Below, piece by piece: positions 56,172-64,000 of a DNA stretch of 64,000 nucleotides (position 1 is its first letter; each line of letters starts with the position of its first letter). Source of the DNA: Rubrivivax sp. (lineage in GTDB: Bacteria > Pseudomonadota > Gammaproteobacteria > Burkholderiales > Burkholderiaceae_C); contig JAHBZS010000016.1 of assembly GCA_019635285.1 (NCBI GenBank), positions 30,265 to 94,264 on the forward strand, read 5' to 3'. A model generated the notes under the pieces. The model had not been told where the DNA came from. It searched no databases and was given only the letters and a program-made list of their open reading frames with translations. Position numbers and translations under genes: made by a program.

Positions 56172-57071
56172 ATGTCGATCCGTGAACTGGAGAGCCTGGT
56201 CGCAATCGCTGACCGAGGCAGCATCACGGCCGCCGCGGAGTCGCTTTATCTGAGCGTGCCGGCCGTCAGCGCGCACATCGCCAGCATGGAGGAGCGGCTG
56301 CGCACCAAGCTGCTGGATCGGCGCCGCAAGCCCGCCAGCCTCAACGCCGCCGGGCTGCTGCTGAGCGAACGCGCCCGCGCCGTGCTGCGCGGCTACCGCG
56401 ACTTCTACGCCACCTCGGCCGAGAACGCCGACCTGGCCGGCAGCCTCACGCTGGGTGCGGCGGCCACGCTGCTGACCGGCGTGATCCCACAGTCGCTGGT
56501 GAGTCTGCGCGCCAGCCACCCGCGGCTGCAGATCCGCATGCACTTCGGCCTGGCCGCGGCCTTGCTGAAAGAAGTGGCACACGGCGAGATCGATGCCCTG
56601 GCCTGCGGCGAGCCGCCTGCCCTGCCCAAGGGCGTGCGCTGGACCGCCTTCGCGCACGAGCCAGTGATGGTCATCGCCCCACCGGGGACGAGAGAGCGCA
56701 CCGACGAGGCGCTGCTGCGCAAGCACCCTTACATCCGCTATGGCGGCCGCTTCTGGATCAGCCAGATCATCGAAACCCACCTGGCCGCGCGCGGCATCGC
56801 GCCGCAGCAGATCATGGAGGTGGACTTCCGCGAAGCCATCGCGCTCATGGTGCACCACGGACTGGGCGTATCGATCGTGCCGGTGGGTGATCCATCGCTC
56901 AGCCGCATCTACGGCCTGCGCGAGGTGCCGCTGGGCCGCCCGCCGATGACTCGCCGCATCGGTCTGGCCTGGCGCGAGGACAGCACGCGCCAGCCCCTGA
57001 TCGACGCGCTGCTGCGCGTGCTGGCGCTGACCGTGAAGAAGACTGACCTGCTGGGGACGCGCGCGGCCTGA
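56172..57071 (+). CDS. LysR-type transcriptional regulator (sulfur cluster)
   Basis: The 299-residue regulator has the N-terminal HTH (LESLVAIADRGSITAAAESL, VSAHIASMEERLRTKLLDRR) and a LysR substrate-binding domain (GSLTLGAAATLLTGVIPQSL). It is divergent from the rhodanese-dioxygenase-importer-lyase operon across a 104-base AT-rich region carrying a LysR-box palindrome, so it most likely controls that operon. The inducer is likely a sulfur amino acid or its oxidation product. Confidence 0.9.
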   Translation: MSIRELESLVAIADRGSITAAAESLYLSVPAVSAHIASMEERLRTKLLDRRRKPASLNAAGLLLSERARAVLRGYRDFYATSAENADLAGSLTLGAAATLLTGVIPQSLVSLRASHPRLQIRMHFGLAAALLKEVAHGEIDALACGEPPALPKGVRWTAFAHEPVMVIAPPGTRERTDEALLRKHPYIRYGGRFWISQIIETHLAARGIAPQQIMEVDFREAIALMVHHGLGVSIVPVGDPSLSRIYGLREVPLGRPPMTRRIGLAWREDSTRQPLIDALLRVLALTVKKTDLLGTRAA

Positions 57072-57167
57072 ACCGGCGTTGCATTGAAGCGCCGCAGACG
57101 GAGCGCTGTCGTACCGCAGCGCGCCCACGCCGCCATGCGTATGAAGGCGACGCCCGCAGGAGGCCGA

Positions 57168-57270
57168 TCAGGACAGCTGCAGGCTTCCCCAGTAGGCGAT
57201 AGCCGCCACAAAGGCGGGTAGTGTCCAGAGTTGTGTGCAGAACCGCAGGCTGACGGTCAAGGCCAAGGCC
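57168..57270 (-). pseudogene. Remnant: C-terminal fragment of a membrane protein
   Basis: In the minus frame ending at a TGA (57168-57170) the sequence reads ALALTVSLRFCTQLWTLPAF and then VAAIAYWGSLQLS before the stop, a credible terminal transmembrane helix. It begins where the GDPD gene ends and has no start. This suggests the 3' end of a lost gene (perhaps an UPF0104/YbhN-like family, tentative). The rest of the gap 57072-57273 shows nothing. Confidence 0.4.
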
Positions 57271-57273
57271 GGG

Positions 57274-58242
57274 CTACGGCCGCGGCGTCGGCAACGCCAT
57301 GCCGCGGCGCTGCATCTCCTGGCGCACCAGGTCGGGCCGGTCGCTGACGATGCCGTCCACGCCCAGGTCCATCATGCGGGCGATCTGCGCCGGCTCGTTG
57401 ACCGTCCAGGCCAGCACCGTCAGCCCCAGCGCGTGCGCCTCCTGGACCTTGGCGGCGTCGAGGTCCGCATGCTGGCTGGACCAGATGCGCCCGCCGGCGG
57501 CGTGGATCATCTTCGGCACCGAGCCATGCTCCGCAAAGCGGATGCCTGCGGTCCACGGCGACGCGCCCGGTCGGCCGGCACCGATGTTGTCGAACTGCGG
57601 CCGCTGGATCGTCAGGTAGACCGTGCCGATCTCCGGCGCGATCCGCTGCACCGCCTGCAGCGCGCGCCAGTCGAAGGACAGGATGGTCGTGCGCGGCGCC
57701 AGGCCCGCCCCACGCACCGCGTCCACCAGCGCACGCGCGAAGGGCTCGGGCGCCATCGTCTCGTCGGGCGCGGTGGGCGTGACCTTGATCTCCAGCGCCA
57801 GGCGCACGTCGCCACGGCCCGGCGTCTTGACCATCGCGAACAGCTCCTCCAGCCTGGGCAGCCGCGCACCGTCGCTGGGCTGCTGGGCCGGGTACTGCTC
57901 GGCGTAGCGCGTACCGGGTTTCAGCCGGCCGACGTCGTAGCGCTGCAGCTCGGCGAAGTCGGTGTGCCAGATCAGCGGCCCGCGGCTGTTCAGGAACTGG
58001 CCGTCGGGGCCGCGCGTGATGTCGGGGTTCAGCGCCGGGTCGTGCGAGATGAGCAGCACGCCGTCGCGGCTGATGGCGATGTCGGTCTCCAGCGTGGTCA
58101 CGCCGATACCCAGCGCCCGGGCGAAGCCGGGCAGGGTGTTCTCGGGCGCCAGCCCGCGCGCGCCGCGGTGGCCCTGCAGGTCGAAGGCGCCGGCCTGCAG
58201 CGCGGCGCAGAGCAGGGCCAGGGCGGCCGCCCAGCGCTTCAT
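57274..58242 (-). CDS. Periplasmic glycerophosphodiester phosphodiesterase
   Basis: The 322-residue exported enzyme (signal MKRWAAALALLCAALQAGAF) hydrolyses glycerophosphodiesters to glycerol 3-phosphate and an alcohol. TIM-barrel active-site segments are LQGHRGARGLAPENTLPGF (His, Arg, Glu), LETDIAISRDGVLLISHDP (Glu, Asp, His) and LALEIKVTP (Glu/Lys). It lies ten bases after the acyl-CoA synthetase stop on the same strand. A GlpQ-type periplasmic enzyme is the best fit; no glycerol-3-phosphate transporter is adjacent. Confidence 0.9.
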   Translation of the reverse strand: MKRWAAALALLCAALQAGAFDLQGHRGARGLAPENTLPGFARALGIGVTTLETDIAISRDGVLLISHDPALNPDITRGPDGQFLNSRGPLIWHTDFAELQRYDVGRLKPGTRYAEQYPAQQPSDGARLPRLEELFAMVKTPGRGDVRLALEIKVTPTAPDETMAPEPFARALVDAVRGAGLAPRTTILSFDWRALQAVQRIAPEIGTVYLTIQRPQFDNIGAGRPGASPWTAGIRFAEHGSVPKMIHAAGGRIWSSQHADLDAAKVQEAHALGLTVLAWTVNEPAQIARMMDLGVDGIVSDRPDLVRQEMQRRGMALPTPRP

Positions 58243-58252
58243 CGGTGGCCCG

Positions 58253-59950
58253 TCATTTCAGGTCCGGGAAGTCCTCTTCCCAGAATTCCAGCGCCGCCCG
58301 TTCGCCGCGCGCGCGGCGCTCGTCCTCGGCCTGGCGCAGCTGCACGCGGCGGATCTTGCCGGAGATGGTCTTCGGCAGCTCGGCGAACTCGATGCGGCGG
58401 ATGCGCTTGAAGGGGCTCAGGTTGCCGCGCAGGAAGCGCAGGATGTCCAGCGCCAGCTCGCGCGACGCCACCTGGCCGGGCTTCAGCACGACGAAGGCCT
58501 TGGGCACGGCCAGCTTGATCGGGTCGGGGCTGGGCACCACCGCCGCCTCGGCCACGGCCGGGTGCTCCAGCAGCGCGCTTTCCAGCTCGAAGGGGCTGAT
58601 GCGGTAGTCGCTGGCCTTGAACACGTCGTCGGCGCGGCCCACGTACCACAGGTAGCCGTCGGCATCGCGCCTGGCCACGTCGCTGGTGCGGTAGTAGGCG
58701 CCGCCCAGCGCGGCCTGCGTCTTCTCCGCGTCGCCGGCGTAGCCGGCCATGAGCCCTGTTGGCGCGGGCTTCAGCTTGACGGCCAGTTCGCCTTCGTCGC
58801 CTTCGCGGTCGTCGGCGTCGAGCAGCACCATGTCGTAGCCGGGCATCGGCTGGCCCATCGAGCCGGCGCGCACCGCCAGCCCCGGCGGGTTGCCGACCAT
58901 GCAGGTGCTTTCGGTCTGGCCGTAGCCGTCGCGCAAGGTCAGGCCCCAGCCGGCGCGCACGCGCTCGATGACCTCGGGGTTCAGCGGTTCGCCGGCGCCG
59001 ATGGTTTCGGTCAGCTTGACCGGCCACTGGGTCAGGTCCTCCAGGATGAGCACACGCCACACCGTGGGCGGCGCGCACAGCGAGGTGACGCCGCAGCGCA
59101 CCAGCGTGTCCAGCGTGAACTTGGCGTCGAAGCGCGCCTGGTTGAGCACGAAGATCGTCGCGCCGGCGTTCCACGGCGCATAGAAGCTGCTCCAGGCATG
59201 TTTGCCCCAGCCCGGCGAGCTGATGTTCAGGTGGATGTCGCCGGGCTTCAGGCCCAGCCAGTACATGGTCGTCAGGTGGCCGACCGGATAGCTTTGCTGC
59301 GTATGCAGCACCATCTTCGGCTTGGCCGTGGTGCCGCTGGTGAAGTACAGCAGCAGCGGGTCGTCGGCCTGGGTGGCGCCGTCGGGCGCGAACTCGGCCG
59401 CGGCCGACGACGACTGCGCGTAGTCGGTCCAGCCGGGCAGCAGCGGGCCGCCCACCTGCGTGCGTGTGTAGTCGCCGGGCACGTCGGCAAAGCGCGCGGC
59501 GCCGGCGGCGTCGGCCACCACGTGGCGCATGTCGCCGCGCTGCACGCGGTCGCGCAGGTCGTCGGCCGACAGCAGCGTGGTCGCCGGGCTGACCACCGCG
59601 CCCAGCTTGATGGCCGCCAGCGTCACCTCCCACAGCGGCACCACGTTGCCCAGCATCAGCAGCATGCGATCGCCCCGCTTGACGCCGCGCGCGCGCAGCC
59701 AGTTGGCGACGCGGTTGGAGCGTTCGGCCATCTGCTGGAAGCTCAGGCGCTGTTCGCTGCCGTCTTCGTTGACCACCCACAGCGCGGTGGCGTGGTTGTC
59801 GCGCGCCAGCACGTCGAACCAGTCCAGCGCCCAGTTGAACTGCTGCAGCGCCGGCCAGCGGAAGCCGCTTTGCGCTGCGTCAAGGTGGCCGCGCTGCGCC
59901 AGCAGGAAGTCGCGCGCCTCGCGGAAGGCCTGGGTGGGCGATGGGCTCAT
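58253..59950 (-). CDS. Acyl-CoA synthetase (MACS/AMP-binding family)
   Basis: The 565-residue ANL enzyme has A3 LLLYFTSGTTAKPKMVLHT, A5 DGYGQTESTCMVGNPPG, A8 YVGRADDVFKASDYRISPFE and catalytic Lys in LPKTISGKIRRVQLR. The sequence N-terminus (WALDWFDVLARDNHATALWV) and length match medium-chain or acetyl/propionyl-type acyl-CoA synthetases. AAGGAGACACGAGC precedes the ATG at 59950, which decides the start against longer forms. A CBS protein gene is divergent, with a perfect palindrome between the two. Confidence 0.9.
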   Translation of the reverse strand: MSPSPTQAFREARDFLLAQRGHLDAAQSGFRWPALQQFNWALDWFDVLARDNHATALWVVNEDGSEQRLSFQQMAERSNRVANWLRARGVKRGDRMLLMLGNVVPLWEVTLAAIKLGAVVSPATTLLSADDLRDRVQRGDMRHVVADAAGAARFADVPGDYTRTQVGGPLLPGWTDYAQSSSAAAEFAPDGATQADDPLLLYFTSGTTAKPKMVLHTQQSYPVGHLTTMYWLGLKPGDIHLNISSPGWGKHAWSSFYAPWNAGATIFVLNQARFDAKFTLDTLVRCGVTSLCAPPTVWRVLILEDLTQWPVKLTETIGAGEPLNPEVIERVRAGWGLTLRDGYGQTESTCMVGNPPGLAVRAGSMGQPMPGYDMVLLDADDREGDEGELAVKLKPAPTGLMAGYAGDAEKTQAALGGAYYRTSDVARRDADGYLWYVGRADDVFKASDYRISPFELESALLEHPAVAEAAVVPSPDPIKLAVPKAFVVLKPGQVASRELALDILRFLRGNLSPFKRIRRIEFAELPKTISGKIRRVQLRQAEDERRARGERAALEFWEEDFPDLK

Positions 59951-60024
59951 GCTCGTGTCTCCTTCTGGGGTCATGCCGCGCCTCGATCTCGGGATGCGCG
60001 CGGTCTGGGGCTTGGCGTCCGGCC

Positions 60025-60036
60025 ACACAATTGTGT
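60025..60036. promoter_or_regulatory. Perfect 12-bp palindrome ACACAATTGTGT
   Basis: It sits in the 119-base gap between the divergent acyl-CoA synthetase and CBS genes, 34-45 bases before the CBS start, and is a candidate operator or a sequence overlapping a promoter. Confidence 0.5.
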
Positions 60037-60069
60037 AGGCTTTGTCCCTGACTTGAACGGAGGCCCGCG

Positions 60070-60498
60070 ATGAAACCCGTTTCCCAGCTGCTCAAGGCGC
60101 GCGACGGCACGTTGTGGCACGCGCGGCCCGACGACACGGTGTTCGAGGCGCTGCAGTTGCTGGCCGAATACGAGGTCGGCGCGCTGATGGTCATCGACCA
60201 GGGCCGGCTGGTCGGCGTGTTGTCCGAGCGCGACTACACGCGCAAGGTGGCGCTGCAGGGCCGCAACTCCAAGGACACGCGGGTCAAGGACATCATGACG
60301 CGCGAGGTGCTGTACGTGTCGCCGTCTACCGGCACGCGCAAGTGCATGGCGCTGATGAGCGAGAAGAAGATCCGCCACCTGCCGGTGCTGGACGGCAGCA
60401 CCGTGCTCGGCATGATCTCGGTGCGCGACATCCTCGACGACATCATCGCCGACCACGAGGCGACCATCGAGCAGCTGGAAAACTACATCCGCTCCTGA
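60070..60498 (+). CDS. Two-CBS-domain protein
   Basis: The 142-residue protein consists of a tandem CBS pair (Bateman module) only: domain 1 VFEALQLLAEYEVGALMVID, GVLSERDYTRKVAL and domain 2 CMALMSEKKIRHLPVLDGST, GMISVRDILDDII. Such stand-alone modules bind adenine nucleotides or NAD(H) and regulate partners. GGAGGCCCGCG precedes the ATG. The partner protein is unknown; the divergent acyl-CoA synthetase (an AMP-producing enzyme) is a speculative one. Confidence 0.9.
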   Translation: MKPVSQLLKARDGTLWHARPDDTVFEALQLLAEYEVGALMVIDQGRLVGVLSERDYTRKVALQGRNSKDTRVKDIMTREVLYVSPSTGTRKCMALMSEKKIRHLPVLDGSTVLGMISVRDILDDIIADHEATIEQLENYIRS

Positions 60499-60594
60499 GC
60501 CGGTGCGCCGGCATCCGGGCCGCCTGGCCTGCCGGCGCCCCCGGGCCGCCGCGGCAGCGCGGCAGAATCCATGGCCCACGCCATGGAGCCCCCC

Positions 60595-61320
60595 ATGAAC
60601 CCGCCCCCCACTCCGCGCCCGCCGCGTGCGCTGGTCTTCGACGTCTTCGGCACGGTGGTCGACTGGCGCGCGTCGATCATCCGCGAGGGGCAGATGCTGT
60701 CCGCCGCCAAGGGCCTGCAGGTCGACTGGCCGGCCTTCGCCGACGCCTGGCGCGCCGGCTACGCGCCGGCGATGGACCGCACGCGCGGCGCCGGCAGTGC
60801 CTGGGCCGACATCGACACGCTGCACCGGCAGATCCTCGACACGCTGTTGCCGCGCTTCGGCCTGAGCGCGCTGTCCGAGGACGAGCGGGTGCAGCTCAAC
60901 CGAGTGTGGCACCGCCTGATGCCCTGGCCCGACGCCGTCGGCGGGCTGAACCGGCTGCGCGGCCGCTACGTCATCGGCACCTTGTCCAACGGCAACATCT
61001 CGCTGCTGGTGGACATGGCCAAGCACGCCGGCCTGCCCTGGGACTGCGTGCTCTCGGCCGAGCTGGCGCGCCGCTACAAGCCCGACCCCGAGGTCTATCT
61101 GATGGCGGCGCGGCTGCTGGGCTGCGCGCCGGGCGAGCTGATGATGGTGGCCGCGCACGTCGACGACCTGCGCGACGCCCAGGCCTGCGGGCTGCGCACC
61201 GCCTACGTGCACCGCGCGCTGGAGTTCGGCCCCGATGCGCCGCCCAGGCCGGCGCGGCCCGAGGGCTTCGACCTGATCGCCGGCGATTTTGTCGACCTGG
61301 CGCGGCAGCTCGGCGCATGA
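60595..61320 (+). CDS. HAD-family hydrolase, 2-haloacid dehalogenase type II-like
   Basis: The 241-residue enzyme shows the HAD motifs: nucleophile Asp in ALVFDVFGTVVDWR, motif II Ser in IGTLSNGNISLL, motif III Lys in RRYKPDPEVYLMAARLL and motif IV acidic pair in AAHVDDLRDAQACGLRTAYV. The layout resembles type II L-2-haloacid dehalogenases, which lack a cap-type C2 domain; many relatives are phosphatases. GGAG lies about eight bases before the ATG at 60595. The next gene (DUF2868) begins 16 bases after its stop. Confidence 0.82.
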   Translation: MNPPPTPRPPRALVFDVFGTVVDWRASIIREGQMLSAAKGLQVDWPAFADAWRAGYAPAMDRTRGAGSAWADIDTLHRQILDTLLPRFGLSALSEDERVQLNRVWHRLMPWPDAVGGLNRLRGRYVIGTLSNGNISLLVDMAKHAGLPWDCVLSAELARRYKPDPEVYLMAARLLGCAPGELMMVAAHVDDLRDAQACGLRTAYVHRALEFGPDAPPRPARPEGFDLIAGDFVDLARQLGA

Positions 61321-61336
61321 GCGCCGCGGAGGGCCG

Positions 61337-62749
61337 GTGAACGAGACGGCCGCTGCCGAGGTGCTGTTGCTGCGCGCCTACGAAAGCACCGGCTTCGCCG
61401 GCTGGGGCGACGCCGACCGCGCCTGGGCCAGCCGCAGCGCGCTGCAGTCGGTGGGCGCCGATGCGCCGGCCGCTGCCTTCCTGGCGGCGCGGGCGCAAGC
61501 CGGCCTCGGGCGGCTGGCAGCGCTCGACCCGATGCTGGCGCGCTGGCGTGCCTTGCGGCCGTGGCACCGCCAAGCGCTGTGGCTGGTCGTCGCGCTGGCC
61601 TTCGTCGCCGGCCTGGTGGTCGACCACATCGGCAGCGCGCAGCGCATCAACCTGCTGGCGCCGCCGGTGTGGGCGGTGATCGCCTGGAACCTGGCGGTGT
61701 ACCTGGCGCTGCTGCTGCATCCGCTGTGGGCCGCGGGCCGGCCCGGCGCGCTGCGCGCGGCGCTGGCCGGTGCGCTGGCGCGCTGGCGCCAGCGCCGCCT
61801 GGGCGCCGAGGGCGGGTCGGCGCCGGTATGGTCCGCCTTTGCCGCCGACTGGGCCCAGGCCAGCGCCCCGCTGCAGGGCGCGCGCCTCGCGGTGGCTTTG
61901 CACCTGGGCGCGGCCGCGCTGGCGCTGGGGCTGCTGGCCGGCATGTACCTGCGCGGCCTGGTGCTGGACTACCGCGTCGGCTGGCAAAGCACCTTCCTCG
62001 ACGCGGCCACGGTGCAGCCGCTGCTGGCCACGCTGCTGGCGCCGGCCAGCGCGCTGTCCGGCATCGCCGTGCCCGACCTGGCCGGCATCGAGGCGCTACG
62101 CCTGCCGCAGGCCGAGGGCGTGGCCGCGTCCGCGGCGCCCTGGATCCACCTGTACGCGCTGCAGTTGCTGCTGCTGGTGCTGCTGCCGCGGGCGGTGCTG
62201 GCGCTGTGGGCCGCGCGACGTGCCGCTGTGCTGCGGTGCGACCTGCCGCTGCCGCTGGCCGAGCCTTACTTCGTACGCCTGCTGCGCCAGGCGCAGGGCG
62301 GCCAGCAGCACCTGCGCCTGTGGCCGCATGCACGCACGCCGGATGCGCAGGCCATCGCGCGGCTGAAGGCGCTGCTGCAGCGCATCTATGGCGACGGCGT
62401 GTCGCTGCAGGTCGAGCCCACCGTGGCCTACGGCAGCGAGGACACGCCGGTGCCGCCCGCCGCCGACGGCGCGCTGCGCCTGGTGCTGTGCGACCTGGGC
62501 GCGACGCCCGAGCCTGAAAGCCAGGGCCGGCTGCTGCAGGCGCTGGGCCGGCCTTTGCTGCTGGTCGACGAAGCGGCCTTCGTGCAGCGCTTCGGTGCCG
62601 GCTCGCCGCGCCGCGACGAGCGTCGCCAGGCCTGGTCGGCGCTGGCCGCGTCGCTGGGGTGCGCCGTCGTCTTCATCGACCTGCAGGCGGCGGACCTGGC
62701 AGCGTCCGAAGCGGCCTTGCAGGCCGCGCTGGAACGGGCGGCGGCATGA
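61337..62749 (+). CDS. DUF2868 family membrane protein
   Basis: The 470-residue protein has several hydrophobic segments (about 94-112 QALWLVVALAFVAGLVVDHI, 120-140, 190-215, 270-295), and its C-terminal half is soluble with an alpha/beta pattern ending in LLLVDEAAFVQRF. It matches DUF2868, a family found next to DUF3482 GTPases. The GTG at 61337 follows GGAGGGCC; its stop overlaps the next ATG by four bases, so the pair is translationally coupled. Function unknown. Confidence 0.8.
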   Translation: MNETAAAEVLLLRAYESTGFAGWGDADRAWASRSALQSVGADAPAAAFLAARAQAGLGRLAALDPMLARWRALRPWHRQALWLVVALAFVAGLVVDHIGSAQRINLLAPPVWAVIAWNLAVYLALLLHPLWAAGRPGALRAALAGALARWRQRRLGAEGGSAPVWSAFAADWAQASAPLQGARLAVALHLGAAALALGLLAGMYLRGLVLDYRVGWQSTFLDAATVQPLLATLLAPASALSGIAVPDLAGIEALRLPQAEGVAASAAPWIHLYALQLLLLVLLPRAVLALWAARRAAVLRCDLPLPLAEPYFVRLLRQAQGGQQHLRLWPHARTPDAQAIARLKALLQRIYGDGVSLQVEPTVAYGSEDTPVPPAADGALRLVLCDLGATPEPESQGRLLQALGRPLLLVDEAAFVQRFGAGSPRRDERRQAWSALAASLGCAVVFIDLQAADLAASEAALQAALERAAA

Positions 62750-64000
62750 GCGGCAGCCTGCAGCTGAGCCTGGTGTCGCACACCAACGTCGGCAAGACCA
62801 CGCTGGCGCGCACCCTGCTGGGCCGCGACGTTGGCGAGGTGCGCGACGCGCCGCACGTCACCGAGTCCGCCGATGCCTACGAGATGCTGCGCACGCCGCA
62901 GGGCGACACCCTGCGCCTGTGGGACACGCCGGGCTTCGGCGACAGCGTGCGTCTGCTGCGGCGCATGCAGCAGGCCGGCAACCCGCTGGGCTGGTTCCTC
63001 AGCCAGGTGTGGGACCGCTGGCGCGACCGGCCCTTCTGGGCCAGCCAGCAGGCGCTGCGCCATGTCGCCGAAACCACCGACGTGGTGCTGTACCTGGTCA
63101 GCGCGGCCGAGGAGCCGGCCGCGGCGGCCTACGTGGCCAGCGAGATGGCGCTGCTGCGCTGGGTCGGCAAGCCGGTGATCGTGCTGCTCAACCAGCTGGG
63201 CGTGCCGCGCGAAAGCGCGCTGGAACAGGCCGAGGTGCAGCGCTGGCGCGAGCATCTGGCGCCTTTCGAGTTCGTCACGCAGGTGTTGTCGCTGGACGCC
63301 TTCGCGCGCTGCTGGGTGCAGGAGCAGGTGCTGCTGCAGGCCATCGAGGCCAGCCTGCAGGGCGAGCCGCGCGCGCTGATGCAGCGCCTGGTGGCGGTGT
63401 GGCGGGTGCAGCGGCTGGCGGTGTACGACGCGTCGGTGGACGCCTTGGCGCAGAGCATGGCGCGGCTGGCGCGGGCGCGCGAGGAACTGCCCGAGCGCGG
63501 TGGCCTGCGCGTCGGCCTGCGCAAGCTGGGCGCCGCGCTGGGTCTGGCCGCGGACGAGCGCAACCCCGCGCTGCTGGCCCAGGCGGCGCTGGCCCAGGCG
63601 CTGGACACCGAGGTGCGCGACAACACCACGCGCTTGCTCGAGCTGCACGGCCTGGCCGGCCGGGCGCAGGGCGAGATCCTGCAGCGGCTGGACCAGCACT
63701 TCCAGCTGCAGTTGCGGCTGGACGAAAGCAAGGCCGCGCTGATCGGCGGCGCGCTGACCGGCGCGCTGGTCGGGCTGAAGGCCGACATCGCCTCCGGTGG
63801 GCTGACGCTGGGCGGCGGCATGCTCGCCGGCGGCGTGCTGGGCGCGCTGGGCGCCGCGGGTCTGGCGCGCGCGGTGAACCTGGTGCGCGGCACCGACAGC
63901 TCGTGGATCGCCTGGACCGACGACGCGCTGGACACCATGCTGCAGGCCGCGCTGCTGCGCTACCTGGCGGTCGCGCATTTCGGCCGCGGCCGCGGCGAGT
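62746..64000 (+). CDS. GTPase/DUF3482 domain protein (partial, C-terminus outside window)
   Basis: At least 418 residues are present. An N-terminal small GTPase domain has G1 SHTNVGKTTLARTLLG (11-26), G3 DTPGFGD (60-66) and a G4 position NQLG (149-152) instead of NKxD, so guanine selection may be altered. The C-terminal DUF3482 region has a Gly-rich hydrophobic hairpin (IGGALTGALVGLKADIASGG, then a second Gly-rich stretch, about 332-372) like pore- or membrane-remodelling GTPases. Its ATG overlaps the DUF2868 stop. The pair likely acts at the membrane, but its role is unknown. Confidence 0.85.
   Translation, partial: MSGSLQLSLVSHTNVGKTTLARTLLGRDVGEVRDAPHVTESADAYEMLRTPQGDTLRLWDTPGFGDSVRLLRRMQQAGNPLGWFLSQVWDRWRDRPFWASQQALRHVAETTDVVLYLVSAAEEPAAAAYVASEMALLRWVGKPVIVLLNQLGVPRESALEQAEVQRWREHLAPFEFVTQVLSLDAFARCWVQEQVLLQAIEASLQGEPRALMQRLVAVWRVQRLAVYDASVDALAQSMARLARAREELPERGGLRVGLRKLGAALGLAADERNPALLAQAALAQALDTEVRDNTTRLLELHGLAGRAQGEILQRLDQHFQLQLRLDESKAALIGGALTGALVGLKADIASGGLTLGGGMLAGGVLGALGAAGLARAVNLVRGTDSSWIAWTDDALDTMLQAALLRYLAVAHFGRGRGE

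Overview
The window is GC-rich (roughly 68-70 % by eye), gene-dense chromosomal DNA of a betaproteobacterium, most likely order Burkholderiales (Rubrivivax/Leptothrix/Comamonadaceae-like). The basis is the gene content (several Liv-type ABC systems, pob/pca aromatic catabolism, the HAE1 efflux operon, the FFLEELY-motif and DUF2855 proteins) and a GC-rich dispersed intergenic repeat. I see no rRNA, tRNA, CRISPR array, transposase or phage gene. Genus assignment is inference.

Layout. 0-1.5 kb: the end of a branched-chain-amino-acid-type ABC operon (livG, partial livF). 1.6-12.2 kb: housekeeping and accessory genes (ComEC-like metallo-hydrolase, methyltransferase, AMP nucleosidase, MFS transporter, amidase, EF-G paralogue, YdcF-like protein, aldo/keto reductase, DUF2855). 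13.4-16.5 kb: an ECF sigma factor with a good candidate autoregulated promoter, followed by a ferritin-like protein, a monohaem cytochrome c and a dihaem peroxidase-like lipoprotein. 16.6-22.1 kb: HDOD protein, SRPBCC protein, LysR next to a sulfatase, MscS channel, Lrp regulator. 22.2-24.3 kb: hpd-phhA (phenylalanine/tyrosine catabolism), divergent from the Lrp gene.

26.0-37.2 kb: thirteen minus-strand genes form one long catabolic/transport block: pobA, a small orphan protein, a type I extradiol dioxygenase, a RidA-type deaminase, 3-hydroxyanthranilate dioxygenase, an ACMSD-family decarboxylase, then a complete Liv-type importer (livK-H-M-G-F), an ABM-domain protein and an M20 peptidase. 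The enzyme mix fits either a protocatechuate 2,3-cleavage route or an aminohydroxybenzoate/3-hydroxyanthranilate meta route. This is the most interesting system in the window. pcaI-pcaJ-pcaF (the last steps of the beta-ketoadipate pathway) lie 8 kb further on, behind an RND efflux operon and an Ivy-like secreted protein.

49.3-57.1 kb: a sulfur-amino-acid cluster (PLP gamma/beta-lyase, polar amino-acid ABC importer, cupin cysteine-dioxygenase-like protein, four-domain rhodanese) divergent from a LysR regulator. The rhodanese and dioxygenase reading frames appear fused and separated by a -1 frameshift, and a membrane-protein remnant lies at the right border. 57.3-64 kb: GDPD, acyl-CoA synthetase, CBS protein, HAD dehalogenase, and the DUF2868-DUF3482 membrane/GTPase pair, which runs off the window end.
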